64,000 nucleotides of DNA from Macrotis lagotis (lineage: Eukaryota; Chordata; Mammalia; Peramelemorphia; Peramelidae): assembly GCF_037893015.1 (NCBI RefSeq), contig NC_133660.1, positions 286,661,078 to 286,725,077 of the forward strand. Direction: 5' to 3'. Below the pieces are notes generated by a model that was not told where the DNA came from, did no database searches, and was given only the letters and a program-made list of their open reading frames with translations. Both the position numbers and the translations under genes were made by a program. Of this stretch, positions 35,911 to 45,209 are shown one piece after another. The stretch's first letter is position 1, and each line of letters opens with the position of its first letter.

Positions 35911-37142
35911 CAGAACTGAGGTAGATCCAAGCTTGTGGACTCTCTAAGTCAGAAGGAACCCGAGTGTCCTCAGGATCATCCCATCAGAGGCCATGTTGCA
36001 ATCTATGAGGTCTGCCTGTCGGGCTGGAAATCCAGAAAAAGATATGAGAACGAAAGAGTAAGTCTGATCCGACCCTGCCTGAAGGATCTCCACTTGTACC
36101 CCAGCATGGAAAAAGAATGTTCTTCAACAGATATGCCAGCAGCTTCCCTCTGCAAAAAAAAAAAAAAAAAAATCACACTCCTAGGGAATGTTGTGATACA
36201 ACAGCAGTGATGGATTCTATTCCTGTGGCTCCTTAAATCTGAGGAATTCTTTCCTTGGGACAGCCCTATGAGACATGGAACAAAAGTAGCCCTAGTTTAT
36301 GGATGAGGAAACTGAGGCAGAAGTAAAGATGAGACCCTTCTAGTGAGACAGAGCTAGTGAATGGCAGATGTAGGGTTCATGGCCTTATCTTTTCATAGTT
36401 CCACCCTTTTTACCCTCCACCCAAGGATCCCAAACCTTCCAAACTCAAGGAGTCCTCCCCTGATGTGATGGATTGCTTTGGGCTGAGGTGCAGGAAGGGA
36501 AGCAATGACTGACTTGTCCCAGAGGCTTTCTAACATCAGACAAGGATAGTTGGGTCAAAGTGCTCACATTGGCAATGTATTGTTCATGAAAATCCCAAAT
36601 TGGGTCATAAAGAGTCAGATCCGACTGAATTATTCATTTTGAAGAGAAACAAAATAAGACCCAGTGAGAGGAAGCAGTTTGTGCAGAGTTACAAGTGGTA
36701 GAGAACTGAACTCAGGCCATTATGCCCCTTGGCCTGTGCCCCCCCCACCTGTCCTCCTCTGCCTGGAGGACTGGTCCTGGGCCCCCTAGAGAGTACCCCC
36801 TCCCCCCAGGCTCCCCTAAAGCCTTGTCTAATGAGTCCAAGCAGAAAGCTCGGGCTTCCCTCCCTGTACTCTGGCCCTCCCCAACCCACCTTTCTCACCC
36901 TGTCTGGGGCTACAGTGGTGGCCTCCCAGTAAATCACACACTCCTGGGAGGCACAGTCCTGGCCATCCTTCCTCATGTCTCATAAGCTAGTGGTGCTTCA
37001 TCAAAATCCTATCAAACAGAACTGACTGAAATTCTCCTTGAAAAAATTCCAAGGCCTTCAGATTTTATCAGGATGAGTAAGGAATAGTTCAAAGCCTCGG
37101 ATTTCATCAGGGTAAGGCTCTCTGTCCCTACAAGGCCATTCA
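35911..37142. other. No gene recognised; MIR-like scrap
   Basis: 36270-36400 has 'atggatgaggaaactgaggc'. An A-run lies at 36152-36171. GC rises at 36690-36990 but without CpG density or splice-flanked frames. Confidence 0.4.
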
Positions 37143-37733
37143 TCAGACCAGAAAGAGGAGGCCTTCAAAGCCTGCCATGACCCCAGCTGTCCACTCCCAC
37201 TGGGGAAGGACTGGCTGCACAATCTGAAGTGTACCAGGTTGGTCCTTGGAAGGCAGATGCTCATCCATCACTAGACCTGTCCTCACAATTTCCCTAACAG
37301 CTGTTACAGCCTTCAGCGAGCCAAGGCCACCCCGAAGTGCACCGCCAAGAACGGGGTCATGGCAGGGGGAGAGGGTATGAGGGACGCTCCACATCTTTTC
37401 CCTTCTTCTTTTACCCAAAGTGGGCATTGCCAGGGCCCAGAACTGTCCAAGGTCCTTCCTCAACCATTCAGTCCCATATAAGACAGCAAGGAGAAAATCC
37501 TGGTATCTCACCTGACAAGGGGCTACATCTGTACCCGAGAAGGACTTACTCCATGACCTCTTCAAGGAGGCCCAGTCCAGCTTTGGACTAATGTGTCTGG
37601 GAAGGACAAGCTCACCATTATCTATAGGGGGTCCATTCCCCGCTTTGGCTCCAGAGTTCCTGCCGCAGTCCCTGCTATTCTGATGGATGACGGCCTCCCA
37701 GGCCCCATCTATCTCACCAAGCTTCCCTCCCAT
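37143..37733 (-). other. Unexplained 196-codon open frame
   Basis: The longest open frame outside FADS1, FEN1 and the GC- or repeat-driven ones. The translation is ordinary in composition with no motif I recognise. No promoter, no CpG enrichment and a competing open frame on the other strand. Most likely chance or an old retrocopy; not called as a gene. Confidence 0.15.
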
Positions 37734-38099
37734 ACACAGTCTCTAACTGGTCAGCAGCAGATCCTGTGCTGTCTCATCAATAAAATGGGAGCTCCAGGAG
37801 TTTAGCCCAGTATCTGAAGCTACTGAGCCCTTTTCAGGGGCAAGATCCTCTCCTGGTGTCCCCTGGTCACCCAACTCTTCCCTGCTCCAAGAAGTGATAG
37901 CATGTGGGGTGGCCACACCCCCAGATACCTCCTAGGCATAGGGGTCAAACCAAGTAGAGTGCAACCCAGGGTCTCAGCCCCAACAATGAGTTAAGCGGGG
38001 GTCTGCACTAAGCATGTGAAGGCTTTCCTGGTGGAATGGAGGGATGAGAACAATTTGTAACAAAGACCACAAAGGTGGCGGTGGCTGAAGCACATGTGG

Positions 38100-39660
38100 A
38101 GAATTTAGAACTCAGGCCAGGGGTTAGCTGGGCAAGCTCCACTGTGCTCTGTACCAGAGAAGAAGTCAGAGGCGTTGTGGGGGCGCTTATCTGCTTCCAA
38201 GGTCCTTCTGGATCCCAGGGTCATCACCGACTTGGGGAGGGGCTCAGGTCAGGACTCCTTAGGCATGACTGACCTCCCAGTGACAGGGTGCCAGGCCTCT
38301 GATCTGGTGAGAGTCCAGCTCAGCAGTATTCTTGGGATTGGCAGAGACTGGGAAAAGGGCACTTGGCAGGCCTGGGGGGGGCTCTTTCTGGCATCCCTTT
38401 TGACCCCCACACTCTTCTTTCTAGCTTGGGAAGCAAAAGAAGAAATACATGCCTTATAACCTTCCTGAGTGAGTGTTTTGCCCAGGCTGTTGGGGGCCGG
38501 GTGGGGGGACAGTGCAGTTTCTCTGGCCCAAAGAGGTACCTTCCTATTGGGCCTGCCTGGACCACTGGAGGCCTGCCCCCCTTCAGGGACAGGGTACTGA
38601 CCAGGGGGAAGAAGCCACTTCTTTTATGGTGCTTGAAAGTCCCATTTCCTTCTTTTCTCATTCTCCTGGGCCTGAGTCAGGCCTCCTGGAACTTCTGAGG
38701 GGGCAGGCTCTGTGGTCAAGTGGAGAGCAGCTAGGCCCCATAGGGCTGGTTTTCCAGGAGAGATGCCTCACTCTGGGCGTCAGCCTAGAGAAACGGAGGC
38801 TGAGTCAGAAGCAGCCCTGGAGAGGCCAAGCCTAGAGAAGGGAGCCAGGGTTGCCGAGGGATGGATGGGGAAGGCCTCGAGCCCCCCAGACCCCTTACTC
38901 CACCTAATCCTTGCAATTCTATTTAGATGAACACCCTTTATAAAGTACAAACGCTCCTGAAAAGGTCAGAGAAGCCTTAGTTGAGTTAGTTTAATCTCAT
39001 TTGGGTTTGTTTTGAGACCTGCCTTTCTTAGGATGTAAATTTTGGGCATAGAATATCAGGGGAAGAAAAATTTTAGGCAAATCTTGGGGTGTCCTGCCTG
39101 GGAAAGCTCTGAGGAGAGGAGCTGAACCCTGAAGGATGCCTCAGGCTGGGAGGCTGTTCAGTGTCCTTCCCTGCCCTGCCCAGGATAGTTGGGCAGGCTG
39201 CCTTGGCCTGCCGGCTGCTCTCTGGCACTGTGCCTCTGGGCCTGGCCTGGGGAGGCTGCTCTGGGAGGGCTTAGCCATCTCCCACCTAGAAACCTCCTGC
39301 CTGCCCAGGAAAGCTTCCTTCAGAACTTACCTCCTACCTGGTTTCTCCCTTCTTCCTCTCAAATCTCCTTGAATGTACTGTTTAGATTCACTCAGGTGGC
39401 ACCAGCTTGCCATCAGGGGATCACCAGACCAGTCCTGCTCTGGCCCTTGCTGGCTTTGTAATCATGGGCAGGCCACTTTTGACTTTATAGCCTGTTTCCA
39501 CATAAAATTAAAGGATCTGGGATTGCCTCCAGCTCTGAGTTCTCTGAGCCCAGGAAGGGGGAGGAACCAATCGAGTCCCTCGAAGATGGCCTTATTTCTT
39601 TGCAGTTAGGATGTTCTTCTACTTCTGGGGGTATATCTTCTTTGTGGACCTGGCTCTACT
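38100..39660 (+). pseudogene. FADS1P: Decayed duplicate of FADS1 intron 5 to exon 7
   Basis: From about 38130 the sequence runs collinear with 54965-56600 of FADS1: end of intron 5, exon 6, intron 6 and start of exon 7. Matching phrases recur all along, for example 'gagatgcctcactctgg' (38760; 55520), 'cagaagcagccctggagag' and 'ataaagtacaaa'. Pseudo-exon 6 (38425-38468) keeps its acceptor and donor and differs from FADS1 by one base over its first 37, but has lost 17 nt near its 3' end, a frameshift. Pseudo-exon 7 (39606 to about 39655) keeps the 'tctttgcagtt' acceptor and little else. Introns are kept at similar length (1.14 kb against 1.22 kb), so this is a DNA-level copy, not a retrocopy. 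Intron identity is about 80% by eye. No other FADS exons were recognised beside it. The FADS1P label is mine. Confidence 0.88.
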
Positions 39661-42600
39661 TATCAGGTGGATGGTCCTGGCCCAGATGGCAATCTTAGCC
39701 ATTCTGGCTTGGCTACTCATCAAGTGGGTGACCTTGGCCCCATCGTTTCTCTTCTAAGACTAAGCCTTAGTGTCTCAATTTGTGAAATGTGGGAATTGGA
39801 CTATATCACCCCTAAGTCAGCTTCTGGCTTCACGTCACTTCCCCACTCCCACTGTAGTTCAAAGACCTTCACTAATACCCTCTTGCCTTTGGAATGAACT
39901 ATAAACTCTTTTATTTGGTTTTTAAAGCCCTCCCTAATCTGGTCCAGGCTGGCCTTCCCTAGATTCTGCTTCATTTGAGGCAATCTTGCTTGCTTGCTTG
40001 CTTTTCATTGGAATGAAGGAAAATTTACTAAGCCAATAATACTATGTGCAAGGCCCTGAAGATCCAAATGGAAGAGCAGCTGACTCACCAGGAGTTCACC
40101 TTCTGATGGGGGACACAACAGTTCTGTTAGATGGGAGGGTCCCATGGTCCTTAGGGCACAACTTGGGCCCCTGATAAAAAGCAAATGAACATTTTAAGTT
40201 ATTAGTCATTTCTACTATAGTCTAAAGTAAAAGTCTGGGTGTCCTGCTTTGAAAACATAGAAGACCAGAAGGGAAAAGAAACAGTTGGGTGGGGTATAGT
40301 GGAGGGGAGGTATTGGAGCCTGGGAATCTCCACCAAGAAAAACCAACTCCATGGACCATGTTCATTCTGAAGCCAAATTTTCTTCTCCATCTTGTCTCAG
40401 CCTCTGCACCAATGCCCTCAAACCCTTGACTAGATCTATGGGAGAATCCTTCCCTATCTCCTGGCAGCCTCCTAAAGGCCCAGGCAGACTGAGTGGGTAA
40501 TATTTATGTTGGCAAGAGGTCAACCATTACAGTCTACTATCTCCAGACATGATTTCTATTTACTAGGATAAATACTATTTGTTTTTAACAGGCACAAAAA
40601 GGACATATCAAAGGATAATTTCAAATGATCACCTGTAACAATCTAATTGAAAGGAACCCCCTTTTGGGGGGTGCGCGACTTACTCTAATCCTCAGTGAGG
40701 ACGCATAATGGAAGAGACCTTCACCCCCATTTCAGAGCAAGCAAAACTAGTCTCCGAGTTCCAGTTAGCTCCAGTTCCCCTCCTTTCCACTCCATTCCCA
40801 GTTCATGATTTCCAAGAACATGGCTTGGAAGGCAGTCATCACCATATTAAGTCAACACATTGATTAAATGTCTTTATTTGAGGTTAACAGTCTGGCAAAC
40901 CTCCCATCCTTGGGGATGGCTCATGAAGGAAGAGCACAATGCATTTCCAATGCCAAAACATATTATACCTTTAGGAGAAGAGGGGACGAAGGTCATGCAG
41001 GGTGGCAAGGTCTAGTCACCAGACTCCAGTGGCCCTTGGCAATCTGGGCAAGGAAAGCCCCTACACTCTGGCTGTTTTGTCCTTCATTCTACAAATCCCA
41101 ATGGAAGGGGGCAAGGACCTAGGAGCTGAGATTCAATAAACTGAATTTTGCCTTATCCACAAAGAGGTCAGGGGTTGCCTATAGATAAAAGTAAAGGAGG
41201 GTGAGGAAGAGACCTTAGTCTTAACCTAAGGATTAGGAATTTTCCTAATGGGGCTCTGAGTGATTGTGACTGAACTCTGAACTTTAAAGATAAACTCACT
41301 AAAGCCCATGGAAGAAGGACCCAATTAGACCTTCTCTTCCCACTCCCTTCCACCCTTCCCCTTTTTTTGTTTTTTCTTAGCAACAGTTCAAGACACAGCT
41401 TTGGGATAAGTCCCCAAGAAGAGTGGCAGTAAGTGGGGGAAGGGAGAACAGGCTGAAAGAACTGGGCCGGAAGACCTTGCTAGGCAGGCTCTTTGGAGAC
41501 CCATCCAAGACATCCTTGCCAACAATGGGCTCTTAGTTCTCAATGGGGAAGTCAAAGGGGAACTGGGGGGGGGGGGGCGGGGGGTAGCTATGGCCACAGT
41601 CAGGAATTCTCTGCAAGTAGGATAGGCAGTTGTACAAGTTTTTGGTTTATTGTTTCTCTTCTAGATCTTTTTCTGGACAGGAGTTGGAAGTAGGGGTGCG
41701 CATATTTTGTGTCAAGCCCCCTTCTCTATCTTTCTATAATGCCTATTAATGTGGATGGAATCCACTCCATTGTTCTCCCCATCATGATTCACCACAGAGT
41801 TTGTTGGTTCTACTCTAGACCTGGACACCTGTGATCTGGATCCCACTCAAGATCCCCTCGGATCTAGTCCCAAGCCCACCTTTCTATGATTCTGGGTTTG
41901 TATGGACCTCATACTCTGTGACACGACCCTTCACTATTCCCTGAGCCCCCACAACATGCCTTCCCAGAGAGTTTGGACCATTTGAGAGTTCATGGAGCAG
42001 TCACTTTGGACACACCTCTCCAGAAGGGTCTTTGGGTACCTATTGGGCTCCAGATGGTGATTCCTCCTGAACTAGTTGTGATCGCTTAGGGGATCACCAT
42101 GCTGGTCCAGGAACCTGGGGCTCTCTTGGCCTGGTTCTTCTGGGAAGGCTGGGAAAGATGGCCCCTACAAAGGCCATCCAGCCCTGCCCCTCTCCAGCAG
42201 CTATCCAAGTCCGCAAGTTCTATTCTTTTAAATGTGTATTTACATGTCTGAGTCCAGAGGTTGATGTTTAAAGCCACGGCTATTTACAAGGATTTTAGCT
42301 CAAGTCAATTAGGAGTTGTCCGCAGGCTGGGGGAAGGAAGCGCTAATCCCAAAGGGAGCCATTTTCCTCAGATCAACCTGAAATGGGGACAAGTCAATCA
42401 GAGAGAAGACTTCTGCCTGCCTTGGGTCTCCCCTTCAGCCCGGGGCTGAGCCTGTCCTAAGAATTCTGAAGAAATAATGGGAAGATGGAGACTCTAGGCC
42501 CTACTACAGCTATCTATGTTCAAGTTGGGGACATTGGGGAGAAAACAGCAACTCTCTATTCCATCTTTTCATCTATCTGCCTGTCATCACAAATTTATGT

Positions 42601-42734
42601 GAAGACAACAGTCTACATAGGTCAAGTCAATGAGCATTCATTAATGACTTGGACTCAAGCTGGACCAGAGAAGGATCCAGACTACAATTGTTCAGGTTCA
42701 GAGTAGAACCAACACAATCCATGGTGAATCATGA
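39661..42734. other. No gene recognised; MIR and L2 scraps
   Basis: 39700-39830 is MIR-like and 39840-39985 L2-like ('aaagccctccctaatctggt'). A G-homopolymer run lies at 41562-41577. 40000-42700 is mostly unique-looking; conserved promoter-distal elements of FADS1 could lie here but none can be identified by eye. Confidence 0.45.
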
Positions 42735-43150
42735 TGCAGGAGAACTGGGGGGGGGGGGAGTTCTACTCCCATCAGTAGACATCATAGGAAGATAAAGAGG
42801 GGACTTGGTATCCTCACCTCCACTTCCAGGTCTCCAATCAGAATTTTGATTATTAAGAATCAATTGTACAGCATGGGAGACACTAGCCCTGGACCGCCCA
42901 GCATGGCAGGCTCTCATCAGTGGGGGGGGGGGGCTGCACTCCATGAGGAAGGCAGAATTGAGGCAGCTCAAAGGAAACATGACATATGTAAGTTTAGAAT
43001 AAGCACCCAGGCGCTATTTGTGCCCAACCTGTGGTAAAGCATTCCGAGCTCATATCGGTCTGATCGGCCACAGTTGGACACAATGTCATTTGACTCAAAC
43101 ATAGTGATATCATGCTGGTCCTCTTCGATAATGAAGGACAAGAACCAAAC
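42735..43150 (+). mobile_element. RTE-like LINE 3' end with C-terminal zinc finger
   Basis: Sense 3' terminus of the same family as 22540-23690. Reading frames give SDWRPG-like residues, LYSMGDTS and ALISGG counterparts, then at 43012-43104 RYLCPTCGKAFRAHIGLIGH followed by SWTQCH and a stop. This fits C-x2-C-x12-H-x5-H. The nucleotide end is 'ctggtcctcttcgataatga' plus 'aggacaagaac'. A G-run at 42747-42761 and another near 42920 interrupt it. Confidence 0.75.
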
Positions 43151-43169
43151 AGCCATCTCCAATCAGGAA

Positions 43170-43366
43170 GGCTCATCTTCCTGGGTTCAAATTCAGCCTC
43201 AGACACTTCCTAGCTGTGTGACCCCCTGGTCAAGCCAATTTAACCGTTGGCTTCTGTTTCCTCATTTTTATGATGAGTTAGAAAAGGAAGTGGCAAACCA
43301 CTCTGGTATCTAAGCAAGAGAATCCCAAATAGGTCACAAAGAGTCAAGGATGACTGAAGAACAACT
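43170..43366 (+). mobile_element. tRNA-derived SINE with RTE-type tail
   Basis: 'gggttcaaattcagcctcag', 'aagtggcaaaccactctggt' and 'gatgactgaagaacaac'. Confidence 0.88.
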
Positions 43367-43689
43367 CCCAGATATTGTCTTGAGTTTGGGGCACAATCCT
43401 CCTGGTGATTCTTAATGTGGAGATCACCCACAATTGCTCCATTTTCAAACCTATGTTATTAGCCTGGTGCTTAAGAGAGGCTTGTCCTCTATGTGGATTC
43501 TAGCAATACAACATTTTGCTTAATTAGTTCCCTACTTTGCATTTACACAATTGTTCCCTTAGCTCATCTTTCCTGGACCATTGCATTAGTCCCAGGGCTG
43601 TGGCAGCACAGTAGGCTAGGTTGGTGTAAAACTCAAAAACTTAGAAGCCCTTGAGGAAGGATCCTTGACCTTTGTGCTGTTGTCTTTGA

Positions 43690-43965
43690 GTTTTCCCCTC
43701 TCCAAACTGTCCTCTGGAAACCTTCAAGAATTAGCTTCCTAAAGTAAAGGTCTGACAATGCTCCTCTCCTGCTCAGAAAACCTTTAGTGGCTCCCTATGG
43801 CCACTAGAATAAAATGCAGATACATACAAAAAACCAGGATAAAATACAATGTCTTCCTGCTCAGTTCAACATTTACAGTTCTGCCCAGGCTGATTCTCAT
43901 GGACTTTCCCTGGTTTATTTCCAGGCTACTCCTTTTCTCAACGTGCTGTTTTCAATGAAATAGGC
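43690..43965 (+). mobile_element. L2-like relic
   Basis: 'tggctccctatggccactag', 'aataaaatgcagat' and 'actttccctggtttatttcc' in L2 3' order. Confidence 0.5.
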
Positions 43966-44449
43966 CAGAATCGCTGTTCTCTACATTTGATTTTTTTGTT
44001 TGTTTTGCTCAGCACTTTGGCCTTCCATCATACCTGGCTGCATTCTCCCTGTTCCTTACTACTCTCCTCTGGTACCTCAGCTCAGGTGCCAATCAGTCAA
44101 ATGTTCTCCAAAGGAAAAGATGCTTTCGGCCATCAAAGAACTCACAGTCCGATTGGAGAGCCAATGTGCCGATGTACAAAAAAGGGACACAATCAGATCA
44201 ACTGGGGGATAATCAGGGAGGAAGGCACTAGTATGAAGGGGGATGGGGAAAAGCTTCTTCTGGAAGGTGGGGTTAGAGCCTGAGCAAGGAGAAGCCCATG
44301 AGAGGACTCCTGGCAGGGCAAATGCCCAGAATCTCTCAAGATGGCATTTGGGGCAAAGGAGATGTTCTTGGCCTTGGTCACGAATTTCAGGAACAAGGAA
44401 CAAGAACCTGATGGAAGGGAGGAAAGGGGGGAAGGAACGAGGCGGGTTG
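43966..44449. other. Repeat debris before the FADS1 CpG island
   Basis: 44110-44330 carries phrases of the ancient dispersed repeat ('catcaaagaactcacagtcc', 'ggaaaagcttcttctggaag'). No coding evidence. Confidence 0.4.
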
Positions 44450-45028
44450 CTCAGGGGCACGATCTGGCATCAACCATTAGTGTACGATGCGGAGTGGGGC
44501 GGTGGGAACCCTGGACCAAACATCCGGGCCAGATGGGCTCAAAGCACGGGTGGCTCGTATCCACTGTCTCACTCGTCCCAACGACAAGGCAAGAATGGTG
44601 GCTCGTGTCTGGGGGGCAGCCCTGAGGGCGGAGGCGGCGGGATGGCAAGGCCCGGGCCTGGGCACCCCCTCTGAGGCCAGGCAGAGAGGGGTGGGATGGA
44701 GGGGGCGAGCGGGGGATCAAGAGGATTTCACTGCCTGGCAACGAACATTTCTTGGCAGCTTTGCACTGTCTGTGGATGTGGGAAACTGGGGCCGGGAGGC
44801 GGCCTGGCCCCGCTGGAGGGAGTCCCAGGACGGCGTGGACAACCCCGGGTCCGGGTCTCCATCGGCTGCCTCCGTCCTCAGGCCGGGCCCACCCGGGCCC
44901 CGGGCCCTCCCTCCCGTCCCCGGGGGCACCCGCTGGCAGGTGTCGTGGCCGCCACCCTCGTGGGCCAGCGCCTGGCCGAGGCGCCCCCAAGGCCGGGGCT
45001 CGGCCTCAGTTTCCCGGCCGCAGGCTGC

Positions 45029-45120
45029 GCGGGGCGGGGCGGGGCCTGGCGGCGGGGGGCGGGGCCGGGGCCGGCGCCGGGGCGCCCCCTCCCGCCCGCG
45101 CCACGCGGCTCGGCCAATGG
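45029..45120 (+). promoter_or_regulatory. FADS1: FADS1 core promoter: GC boxes and a CCAAT box
   Basis: A cluster of GGGGCGGGG-type Sp/KLF boxes lies at 45030-45068, and a CCAAT box (cggCCAATgg) at 45114-45118, about 95 bp before the ATG. CCAAT is the NF-Y site; NF-Y with Sp1 commonly supports SREBP-responsive lipid genes. I did not find a convincing sterol regulatory element. The transcription start probably lies at 45140-45190. Confidence 0.65.
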
Positions 45121-45209
45121 GAGCGCGGGCCCCGAGCCTCGCCGCCGTCCGCCGCCGCCGGTGCTGAAAACGGCTTCCGCGCGCCCGCCGCCCGCCCCGC
45201 GCCGCCGCC

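Noticed and set aside
36690-36990. GC-rich patch as a possible FADS2 first exon or promoter
   Set aside because: No CpG enrichment, no HPGG-coding sequence and no splice-flanked frame on either strand.
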